A DNA stretch of 5,523 nt from Prevotella sp. (GTDB taxonomy: Bacteria > Bacteroidota > Bacteroidia > Bacteroidales > Bacteroidaceae), in NCBI GenBank assembly GCA_021204605.1, contig JAJPZD010000224.1, positions 1-5,523 of the forward strand, in the 5' to 3' direction. The notes under the pieces are model-generated. The model ran no database searches. It had not been told where the DNA came from and saw only the letters and a program-made list of their open reading frames with translations. The translations under genes were made by a program, and so were the position numbers. Position 1 is the first letter of the stretch; each line of letters opens with the position of its first letter. Shown in pieces: positions 1 to 5,523 of the stretch.

Positions 1-1
1 G

Positions 2-1027
2 ATAAAACACTCGATAAACATACACAGGGGCTGTTTCGGAGGCTGCTCATTCTGTACCATCAGTGCTCACCAGGGTAAATTCGTCGCTTGCCGCAGTAAG
101 GAAAGCATTTTGAAGGAAGTAAGAAAAATCACCGAAATGGACGACTTCAAGGGCTACCTGAGTGATGTCGGAGGCCCATCCGCCAATATGTACGGAATGG
201 CGGGGAACAACAACAGTATCTGTGAAAAATGCAAGCGTCCATCGTGTATCTATCCTCAAATCTGCCCTAACCTGAACACCGACCACAGTAAACTGTTGGA
301 AATATACAGGACTGTGGATAGCGTGCCCGGCATAAAGAAAAGTTTTATAGGCAGTGGTGTCCGTTATGACCTTATGCTATATCAGAGCAAGGATGAGAAA
401 ACCAACAAGGCTGCACGGGAATATACAAAAGAACTGATTTGCAGGCATGTGAGCGGACGGTTGAAAGTTGCCCCTGAGCATACGTCAGACAGAGTCCTCA
501 ACCTGATGCGTAAACCGCCGTTCAAACTGTTCGAGGAGTTTAAAAAAGTATTCGACGAGATTAATCTCAAGGAAAACCTGCACCAGCAGTTGATACCTTA
601 TTTTATCAGCAGCCATCCTGGCTGCACAGAGGCCGATATGGCAGAACTGGCGGTAATCACCAAGAATCTTGACTTTCATCTTGAGCAGGTGCAAGACTTC
701 ACCCCTACCCCGATGACAGTAAGTACTGAGACATGGTACACTGGTTACAACCCCTACACCCTTGAGCCGGTATTCTCGGCAAGGACACCGAAAGAGAAAA
801 TATCACAGAGGATGTTCTTCTTTTGGTATAAACCAGAAGAACGCCGCAGCATAGAACGGGAGCTCATCAGGATAGGACGACAAGACCTCATAAGAAAATT
901 GTATTCAATACCTTCATATCACAATTCATATCACAAAACCACAGGAAAACATGAAAGTAATAGAACAGACAATCATAGGGAAGAAAAGTCAGGCGGAGTG
1001 CGAGGACAGCATCGTCGTCAACGATAA
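2..1027 (+). CDS. ygiQ: YgiQ-family (UPF0313) radical SAM protein, C-terminal part; 5' end outside window
   Basis: The frame is open from the left edge to TAA at 1025-1027, giving 341 visible residues; family members are usually around 600 or more, so roughly the N-terminal half is missing. The visible part begins just before the radical SAM cluster motif RGCFGGCSFC (fragment residues 9-18; Cys 11, 15 and 18 in CX3CX2C spacing), which binds a 4Fe-4S cluster and S-adenosylmethionine. A second cysteine set, CX2CX4CX5C (Cys 74, 77, 82, 88), followed by a GIKKSFIGSGVRYD segment, is typical of YgiQ and separates it from other radical SAM families. The reaction is not known to me; the protein is expected to be cytosolic. 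The last 40 or so residues after RKLYSIPS are low-complexity, His- and Arg-rich and unlike a folded domain. They include a 12-bp tandem duplication and overlap the next gene by 77 nt. Family call is firm; function is unknown. Confidence 0.93.
   Translation: MKHSINIHRGCFGGCSFCTISAHQGKFVACRSKESILKEVRKITEMDDFKGYLSDVGGPSANMYGMAGNNNSICEKCKRPSCIYPQICPNLNTDHSKLLEIYRTVDSVPGIKKSFIGSGVRYDLMLYQSKDEKTNKAAREYTKELICRHVSGRLKVAPEHTSDRVLNLMRKPPFKLFEEFKKVFDEINLKENLHQQLIPYFISSHPGCTEADMAELAVITKNLDFHLEQVQDFTPTPMTVSTETWYTGYNPYTLEPVFSARTPKEKISQRMFFFWYKPEERRSIERELIRIGRQDLIRKLYSIPSYHNSYHKTTGKHESNRTDNHREEKSGGVRGQHRRQR
913..936 (+). repeat. Perfect 12-bp tandem duplication in the ygiQ 3' tail
   Basis: TTCATATCACAA occurs twice with no gap, at 913-924 and 925-936; the bases on either side do not extend the match. 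It is in frame with ygiQ (encoding the repeated SYH in SYHNSYHK), so it adds four codons without changing the frame. It lies 14 nt upstream of the phosphatase ATG. It probably arose by replication slippage in a poorly conserved tail. Confidence 0.9.
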
Positions 1028-1685
1028 TTTCATCGCTGTAATCGATGGCAGCACAAGCAAGACACCAAGCAGAATTAACAGCCTGTGCACCAACGGCAAG
1101 TTCTGTATGCAACTAATCAGTGAATATATAAACACTATGTCAAAAGACATAGATGTGAATGGGTTCTGCAACGACATCACACATATTATAAATAATGTGT
1201 ATAAAAATTACAGCGTTGACCTGCAAAAAATAATAAACAATCCTGTGGAACGGCTTACAGCAAGCGCCATAATCTATTCTGCCTACAAAAGACAGGTCTG
1301 GATGGTGGGCGACTGCCAGTGCATTGCCAACGGGGTGTATTACGACAATCCTAAGCCGCAGGAGGGAATACTTGCCGAAAAACGCTCCAAAATTCTCAAA
1401 GCAATGCTCAAACGGGGTGAAATAACCGTTGAACAGGTGCAGGCTGAAGACCCTGGCAGGAAAGCTATCATCAATGGTGTCATAGAGGGCTGCCGATACC
1501 AGAATATGAAATACGCCGTGATAGACGGTTTCCCCATCCTGATGAAGGGGGTGAAAGTGATAGACATCGACAACGACTGCAAGGAGATTGTACTTGCAAG
1601 CGATGGATATCCATTTCTCAAATCATCTCTTGAGGAGACTGAGACACTCTTCCAAAAACAGATACATGAAGACCCTCTTTCATAG
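951..1685 (+). CDS. Stand-alone PP2C-like Ser/Thr protein phosphatase, C terminus lost to a frameshift
   Basis: The protein is 244 residues with no signal peptide or membrane segment, so a cytosolic metal-dependent phosphatase is expected. PP2C landmarks appear in order: CEDS (residues 17-20, the usual NED/ED position), the metal-binding IDGSTSK (31-37), TASAIIYS followed by MVGDCQ (103-123, the usual GDS), and IVLASDGYP (213-221, the SDG motif). The ATG at 951 is favoured because the conserved GKK...CED region follows within ten codons, and AGGA at 943-946 sits just upstream. The start lies inside the ygiQ frame (77-nt overlap), so the two genes are probably co-transcribed and may be translationally coupled. 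The frame stops at TAG 1683-1685, before the final DD metal-binding motif, which is found one frame back downstream. The enzyme as read therefore lacks a catalytic metal ligand and may be inactive. No kinase partner or substrate is visible. The family call rests on motifs, since overall similarity to classical PP2C is modest. Confidence 0.8.
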   Translation: MKVIEQTIIGKKSQAECEDSIVVNDNFIAVIDGSTSKTPSRINSLCTNGKFCMQLISEYINTMSKDIDVNGFCNDITHIINNVYKNYSVDLQKIINNPVERLTASAIIYSAYKRQVWMVGDCQCIANGVYYDNPKPQEGILAEKRSKILKAMLKRGEITVEQVQAEDPGRKAIINGVIEGCRYQNMKYAVIDGFPILMKGVKVIDIDNDCKEIVLASDGYPFLKSSLEETETLFQKQIHEDPLS

Positions 1686-1765
1686 ACACCTTCAAGGCTA
1701 CAAAGGCTCTGATGAACGGATATAAGTCTTTCGATGACAGATCTTATATCAGGTTCGAAATCTAA
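1679..1765 (+). pseudogene. Out-of-frame C-terminal segment of the PP2C-like phosphatase
   Basis: In the -1 frame relative to the phosphatase, TTC at 1679 opens a 28-codon stretch ending in TAA at 1763-1765. It reads FIDTFKATKALMNG then YKSFDDRSYIRFEI. FDDRSYIRF has the form of the closing PP2C motif, where an Asp pair precedes the last beta strand and supplies a metal ligand. Adding one T to the T run at 1678-1680 joins it to the upstream frame after ...HEDPL, giving one product of about 271 residues. The junction CCT CTT TCA TAG does not form a canonical X XXY YYZ slippery heptamer, so a true single-base deletion or a sequence error is more likely than programmed frameshifting. Confidence 0.78.
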
Positions 1766-1802
1766 AAAAATAGAGAATTTATCTAAGAATTACAAATTAA
1801 TA

Positions 1803-1833
1803 TCTTTAAACAGCATCTTTTTGTCTTTAAACA
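1803..1833. repeat. Two perfect 10-bp direct repeats 21 bp apart
   Basis: TCTTTAAACA occurs at 1803-1812 and again at 1824-1833, start to start 21 bp, or two helical turns, so both copies face the same side of the DNA. A partial third copy, ATCTTT, sits between them at 1815-1820. This could be an operator for a dimeric regulator of the downstream transporter, but it lies about 120 bp upstream of the predicted transcription start, and AT-rich sequence produces such repeats by chance. Confidence 0.5.
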
Positions 1834-1879
1834 TATTTTACATATATAACCACTGAAAAAACATAGGAAAATTATTTTT

Positions 1880-1917
1880 ATTAAGCAACGATAACTTAAT
1901 ATTATTTAACATTAAGC
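1880..1917. repeat. Alternating ATTAAG / CTTAAT / ATTAAG elements just upstream of the promoter
   Basis: ATTAAGC is found at 1880-1886 and 1911-1917, with the inverted hexamer CTTAAT at 1895-1900 between them. Starts are 15 and 16 bp apart. The last copy abuts the -33 element at 1919-1922, where an activator would contact RNA polymerase. A binding site is an inference; the low-complexity background makes chance a real alternative. Confidence 0.35.
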
Positions 1918-1918
1918 G

Positions 1919-1950
1919 ATTGCTATATTTTGTTATTTTTATTAAATTTG
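1919..1950 (+). promoter_or_regulatory. Bacteroidetes-type sigma-ABfr promoter for the susC-susD operon
   Basis: ATTG at 1919-1922 matches the -33 TTTG element in its TTG core. TAAATTTG at 1943-1950 is a full match to the -7 consensus TAnnTTTG. The spacer is 20 nt, within the usual 19-21. Transcription would begin around 1954-1958, leaving an untranslated leader of about 195 nt before the susC ATG. It is the only full TAnnTTTG I found on the + strand of the intergenic region. Confidence 0.65.
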
Positions 1951-2031
1951 TGCCCATTAAAAGCGTAAAACACCACTCAATAAAACAATTTCGTGTATAA
2001 AAATTAAGACTTAGGTATTTTTTATTGCTAC

Positions 2032-2054
2032 GTTGCGATATTCGGATATGCAAT
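2032..2054 (+). promoter_or_regulatory. Bulged hairpin in the susC mRNA leader, with a competing stem
   Basis: TTGC (2033-2036) pairs with GCAA (2050-2053) and ATAT (2038-2041) with ATAT (2046-2049), closing a TCGG loop; G2037 is a single bulge and G2032/T2054 can add a wobble pair. The same 3' arm can instead pair farther out, since TTATTGC at 2022-2028 is exactly complementary to GCAATAA at 2050-2056. The two folds exclude each other. It lies about 100 nt before the ATG and has no T run, so it is not a terminator. A regulatory role is inferred only from position and structure. Confidence 0.4.
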
Positions 2055-2130
2055 AAGTGTAATATATCTTTATTCTTACAATATATGCGTTACATAATTT
2101 TTTGTTAAAATTAAATCAAAATAAATCATG

Positions 2131-2150
2131 TATTAACAAATTATTAACTA
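2131..2150 (+). promoter_or_regulatory. A/T-rich translation start region of susC, no Shine-Dalgarno
   Basis: TATTAAC is repeated at 2131-2137 and 2142-2148, directly before the ATG at 2151, and there is no purine-rich Shine-Dalgarno core. Bacteroidetes commonly start translation from unstructured A-rich leaders without one, which fits. The start is supported by the signal peptide that follows immediately. Confidence 0.55.
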
Positions 2151-5100
2151 ATGGGAAACTTAAGTAAATGTAAAAGGGCTTTGTGGCTTCTCACTTTCCT
2201 ATTGCTGGCAATACCAGGAATGTACGCACAGAGCCTTACCGTAAAAGGGCATGTGCAGGATTCCAATGGCGAGGACGTGATCGGAGCGACCGTCATCGAG
2301 CAGGGAAACCAGAAGAACAGCACAATTACGGATTTGAACGGAGACTTTACCCTGACAGTCAATTCTGGAAAGAAACTCATAGTCTCATACATCGGTATGA
2401 AGACGATAGAGGTGAAGCCCTCCGCAGGTGAACGTTTGGACATCATGCTCGAAAGTGATGAGCAGTCGCTCGATGATGTCGTGGTAATCGGTTATACCAG
2501 CAGGGCAAGGAAAGACCTTACCGGCTCTGTCGGCTCTGTATCAGGTGCCAAGTTAGCGGCAGTGCCTGTTGCTTCCGCTGGTGAGGCACTGCAAGGTAAG
2601 ATTGCAGGTGTGCAGGTTACAACAGTCGATGGTGCCCCTGGCGCAGACATCAACATCCGTATTCGTGGTGGTGGTACTTCTTTGAGTACCGACAACAGTC
2701 AGCCTCTGTTCATCGTCGATGGGTTTATCACCGACAACATCAACGATATCCCGCCTACGGATATCCAGTCAATCGACGTTTTGAAGGATGCCTCCCTGAC
2801 AGCAGTCTATGGTGCAAAGGGTGGTAACGGTGTAGTTGTTGTTACAACAAAATCAGCACAAGCCGGTAAAACGAAGGTTGAGTTCAACGCCTACTGGCAA
2901 GGCAAGAGGCTTGCAGGAAAAGTTGACCTGCTTGATACATACGAGTTCGTCCGCTATCAGCAGGACTACACAGTGGCAAGTAACTCCAAGATCTACCAGT
3001 TCCGTAATGACTATGGCAACCCTAATGACCTCGACCTTTACAAGAATGCCACAACACACGACTGGCAGGATGAGATTATGGGTGGCACTGCATTGACACA
3101 GATGTACAATGTCACCGTAAAAGGTGGTAACGACAAGCTACGTTTCAACACTTCTCTTACCCAGAGCAATGAAAACGGTATCGTGGCAAGCTCCGGTGTA
3201 CGCCGTACCAATTTCAATACGAAAATCGACGCGCAGATAAGTCCGAAAGTAAAGCTCCTCATCAACCCTCGTATCACTTACAGACGTGACCTCGGCGCAG
3301 GCGCCGACGGTATCGGTACTGGCGGACTGATTGGTGTATTGCGCTACCGTCCTACAAACGGTCTGAGAGAGGTGATGTACCGTGCCGACAAGACAGTCAG
3401 CTACAACGATGAGAAATATTGGATCTTGTCAAGCCCATTGGAGGAGATCAACCAGAACTATCAGTTGAAGCACGCCTACACCATAACAAACCAGTTCTCC
3501 CTGACTTGGAACATCATCAAGGGCTTGAACTTCAAGTCTGACCTTGGCCAGTCATGGGGCTTCTCCGACAACGACCGTTACTATGGTTATCTCACAAGCA
3601 CAGGTATATCAAACAACGATGAGCCTGTTGTACAGATTACCAACAAGCGTACTGACAAGTACATCTGGACTAACACCCTGACATACGATCTGTCGCTGAA
3701 AGACAAACACAACCTCTCGTTCCTCTTAGGTTTCGAAATCCAAGACCAGAAATCAACACAGACTTACGAGAGCGCGCGCTACTTTCCACAGACAATATCT
3801 CCAAGAGACGCTTTCGCCAACTTAGGCTTAGGTACCGCTTACGCCACAACGTCAACTGTGGCAACGCCTAACCGTATGGCCTCTTACTTCGCACAGGCAA
3901 ACTACAACTTCAAGCACAGATACCTCCTCTCCGCTACGTTCAGAGCCGATGGTTCCACAAAGTTCGCTCCAGGCAACCAATGGGGCTACTTCCCTTCAGT
4001 ATCCGGAGCTTGGGTTATCTCAGAAGAAAACTTCATGAAGAATGTCAGTTGGATTGACAACCTGAAACTACGTATCGCTTACGGTATGGCTGGTAACAAC
4101 AATATCGATTCCGACCTATGGAGATACCAATATACAATAAGTTCCAACGGCGGCCCAAGCTGGGGCGAAGGCACCCTCAATGGTGAGGCTTATTATGCCA
4201 CATCGAGCACATTCGCAAACAAAGATATCAAGTGGGAGACTACCGTAACACGCAACATCGCCGTTGACTTCGGTATATTAAGGAACAGGATTACAATCAC
4301 GCCAGAGTTCTACTGGAACACCACACGCGACTTGCTCTATACAGCAAAAATACCTACAACAACTGGTTACACACAACAAATCCAGAATATTGGAAGGGTA
4401 ACCAACAAAGGTATCGAGTTGACATTGAACGCTGACATTATCAGAAAGAAAGATGCCGAACTCAGCTTTACACTCACTATGGGTAAGAACAAGACCCGCG
4501 TTGACAAGATCAACGGTGAGGACAACGTACTCTGGACAACATCAAGCAGGTGGAGCTCTGCCTATAACGACTTCTGCCTGATGGAAGGAAAGGAAGTAGG
4601 TCTTATCTACGGCTTCATATATGATGGCCTTTATACATTCGACGAGTTCGAGCGCTCTGGCTACAATTATGTTGCAAAGGAGGGGACACTGAACTGTGAT
4701 GCTATCTATGGCACAGCACCCGGCCGTCCTAAGTTCAAGGATATCAGCGGTCCCGATGGGGTGCCTGATGGCGTAATCAATGAGTACGACCGTACCGTAA
4801 TCGGTAACACCAACCCGAAACTTCAAGGCGGTTTCGGCATCACCGGTAGGTGGAAGAATTTTGACCTCACTGCCAACTTCACCTACATCTTAGACTATGA
4901 CATTCTCAACGCCACAGCATACGATCTCTCGTCTGCCGTAAATTCAAGCAACACGAGCCCGTTGAACGTTCTTGCCAAGTTCAACTATGAGAACCGTTGG
5001 GTTTACTTCGGAGATGTTTACCTCACCAATGCAGATGGCTCTACCTATCTTTACAATATGGGCGAGATGCTTCTAAGCAACAGTCAGCATATCGAGTATT

Positions 5101-5432
5101 TAGATCTTTACGAGGCTATCAATGCCGGCAAGACTCTCTGGAATCCGAATGACGTTACCTCAAGATACACTCACTCTTACTTCGTTGAGGACGGCTCATT
5201 CCTACGTTTGAGCGACATCACCATAGGTTACACGCTGCCTCAGAACATCACCCGCAAGTGGGGCATTGAGCGTCTGCGTTTCTATGTAACCGGTTCCAAC
5301 GTATTCTGCTGGACTGGCTATAGCGGCTACGACCCAGAGGTTGACATCCAAAGCGGTTTGACTCCAAGCGTCGACTACAACCGTTATCCCCGTAGTCATG
5401 GCTACTTATTCGGTCTTAACATAACATTCTAA
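2151..5432 (+). CDS. SusC/RagA-family TonB-linked outer-membrane transporter, complete
   Basis: This 1093-residue protein imports large nutrients, typically oligosaccharides, across the outer membrane using energy from TonB-ExbBD, with a SusD lipoprotein as lid. Residues 1-26 form a signal peptide (basic start, LLTFLLLAIPG core, cleavage after MYA). Residues 29-100 form a carboxypeptidase-regulatory-like beta domain (VKGHVQDSNGEDVIGATV ... VSYIGM). The SusC signature LDDVVVIGY at 107-115 follows, in the TonB-box region. The plug spans about 118-235 and includes QGKIAGVQV (148-156), LKDAS (211-215) and YGAKGGNGVVVVTTK (220-234). The remainder is the beta-barrel, with landmarks RIAYGMAGN (641-649) and the Asp-rich DISGPDGVPDG...YDRT (864-882), ending in the aromatic NITF typical of BAM substrates. 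There is no N-terminal STN domain, so signalling to an anti-sigma factor by this protein is unlikely. Length and domains look intact. The next gene, 11 nt downstream, is its SusD partner. The substrate cannot be deduced from this window. Confidence 0.97.
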   Translation: MGNLSKCKRALWLLTFLLLAIPGMYAQSLTVKGHVQDSNGEDVIGATVIEQGNQKNSTITDLNGDFTLTVNSGKKLIVSYIGMKTIEVKPSAGERLDIMLESDEQSLDDVVVIGYTSRARKDLTGSVGSVSGAKLAAVPVASAGEALQGKIAGVQVTTVDGAPGADINIRIRGGGTSLSTDNSQPLFIVDGFITDNINDIPPTDIQSIDVLKDASLTAVYGAKGGNGVVVVTTKSAQAGKTKVEFNAYWQGKRLAGKVDLLDTYEFVRYQQDYTVASNSKIYQFRNDYGNPNDLDLYKNATTHDWQDEIMGGTALTQMYNVTVKGGNDKLRFNTSLTQSNENGIVASSGVRRTNFNTKIDAQISPKVKLLINPRITYRRDLGAGADGIGTGGLIGVLRYRPTNGLREVMYRADKTVSYNDEKYWILSSPLEEINQNYQLKHAYTITNQFSLTWNIIKGLNFKSDLGQSWGFSDNDRYYGYLTSTGISNNDEPVVQITNKRTDKYIWTNTLTYDLSLKDKHNLSFLLGFEIQDQKSTQTYESARYFPQTISPRDAFANLGLGTAYATTSTVATPNRMASYFAQANYNFKHRYLLSATFRADGSTKFAPGNQWGYFPSVSGAWVISEENFMKNVSWIDNLKLRIAYGMAGNNNIDSDLWRYQYTISSNGGPSWGEGTLNGEAYYATSSTFANKDIKWETTVTRNIAVDFGILRNRITITPEFYWNTTRDLLYTAKIPTTTGYTQQIQNIGRVTNKGIELTLNADIIRKKDAELSFTLTMGKNKTRVDKINGEDNVLWTTSSRWSSAYNDFCLMEGKEVGLIYGFIYDGLYTFDEFERSGYNYVAKEGTLNCDAIYGTAPGRPKFKDISGPDGVPDGVINEYDRTVIGNTNPKLQGGFGITGRWKNFDLTANFTYILDYDILNATAYDLSSAVNSSNTSPLNVLAKFNYENRWVYFGDVYLTNADGSTYLYNMGEMLLSNSQHIEYLDLYEAINAGKTLWNPNDVTSRYTHSYFVEDGSFLRLSDITIGYTLPQNITRKWGIERLRFYVTGSNVFCWTGYSGYDPEVDIQSGLTPSVDYNRYPRSHGYLFGLNITF

Positions 5433-5443
5433 TCCAAACGACA

Positions 5444-5523
5444 ATGAAAAAATTTATTTATACGAGCCTGGCTCTCCTTCTTTCATTGATGGGAATATCG
5501 TCATGTTCCGACTATCTGGACGT
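5444..5523 (+). CDS. SusD/RagB-family surface lipoprotein, N-terminal fragment; 3' end outside window
   Basis: ATG at 5444 follows the susC stop by 11 nt and opens a frame running off the right edge after 26 complete codons. It encodes a lipoprotein signal peptide: MKKF, a hydrophobic core (LALLLSLMG), then the lipobox ISSC with Cys21 as the lipidated residue. CSDYLDV directly after is the usual opening of mature SusD-like proteins. Such proteins sit on the outer face of the outer membrane, bind the ligand with a TPR-like helical fold, and cap the SusC barrel. Only the leader is visible, so the call depends on this motif plus the position behind susC. It is co-transcribed with susC. Confidence 0.88.
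   Translation, partial: MKKFIYTSLALLLSLMGISSCSDYLD

Larger units (their letters stand above)
1766..2150. other. 385-bp AT-rich intergenic region upstream of susC
   Basis: No convincing gene lies here on either strand. The region is strongly AT-rich, unlike the flanking coding sequence. From left to right it holds a 21-bp-spaced direct repeat (1803-1833), alternating ATTAAG/CTTAAT hexamers (1880-1917), a Bacteroidetes-type promoter (1919-1950), a bulged hairpin (2032-2054), and an A/T-only stretch before the susC ATG. No GC-rich hairpin followed by a T run is present after the phosphatase, so the upstream operon has no obvious intrinsic terminator. Confidence 0.7.

Noticed and set aside
187..213. 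YGMAGNNN appears in both ygiQ (about 190-213) and susC (from about 4080)
   Set aside because: Codons differ, and each is explained locally: the susC copy is the common RxxYGxxGN barrel motif, and the ygiQ copy lies just before its own cysteine cluster. This is coincidence, not a repeat.
1674..1685. Programmed -1 ribosomal frameshift site in the phosphatase
   Set aside because: The bases around the junction (CCT CTT TCA TAG) do not allow tRNA re-pairing in the -1 frame as an X XXY YYZ heptamer would, and no clear downstream stimulatory stem was seen.
1766..1800. Possible intrinsic terminator after the phosphatase
   Set aside because: Only weak AT-rich pairing is possible and no GC-rich stem followed by a T run is present.
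1838..2053. 71-aa reverse-strand ORF in the intergenic region
   Set aside because: It is AT-rich with no recognisable motif, no CAAAnnTA promoter match that I found in the region, and it covers the predicted susC promoter and leader.
2065..2072. TATCTTTA as an alternative -7 element closer to susC (a similar octamer is at 1801-1808)
   Set aside because: It ends in A instead of the consensus G, and no TTG lies at the right distance upstream.
2183..2431. 82-aa + strand ORF overlapping the susC 5' end
   Set aside because: It is an alternate-frame shadow of the signal peptide and regulatory-like domain of the transporter.
4542..4826. 94-aa reverse-strand ORF inside susC (and similar antisense ORFs over ygiQ, the phosphatase and susC)
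   Set aside because: These lie entirely within strongly supported coding sequence on the + strand and show no family features.

Overview
The window comes from a Bacteroidota genome, most likely a gut or oral Bacteroidales such as a Prevotella/Bacteroides relative. Three things support this: a SusC/RagA-type TonB-linked outer-membrane transporter followed 11 nt later by the start of a SusD-type lipoprotein, a Bacteroidetes-type promoter (TTG, 20 nt, TAAATTTG) in an AT-rich leader, and no clear Shine-Dalgarno sequence before susC. Placement below order level is a guess.

Layout, all genes on the + strand. (1) Positions 2-1027 hold the C-terminal part of a YgiQ-family radical SAM protein that runs in from the left edge and contains the CX3CX2C cluster motif. 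(2) Positions 951-1685 hold a small stand-alone PP2C-like serine/threonine phosphatase. It starts inside the ygiQ frame, a 77-nt out-of-frame overlap. It ends early: its evident C-terminal segment, including the last metal-binding Asp pair, lies in the -1 frame up to a TAA at 1763-1765, which implies a single-base loss near 1678-1680. (3) Positions 1766-2150 are a 385-bp AT-rich intergenic region. It holds short direct and inverted repeats, one good promoter, and a leader of about 195 nt with a bulged hairpin. (4) Positions 2151-5432 hold a complete 1093-aa SusC-like transporter. (5) Positions 5444-5523 hold the signal peptide and lipobox of its SusD-like partner, cut by the right edge.

The SusC/SusD pair should work as a 'pedal-bin' importer: SusD captures a glycan or other oligomer at the cell surface and SusC moves it across the outer membrane using TonB energy. 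The substrate cannot be read from this window, because no glycoside hydrolase, protease or regulator is included. The ygiQ and phosphatase genes form a separate upstream transcriptional unit with no evident functional link to the transporter. I see no convincing new system here. The best leads are the broken or frameshifted phosphatase, its unusual overlap with ygiQ next to a perfect 12-bp tandem duplication, and the structured susC leader.
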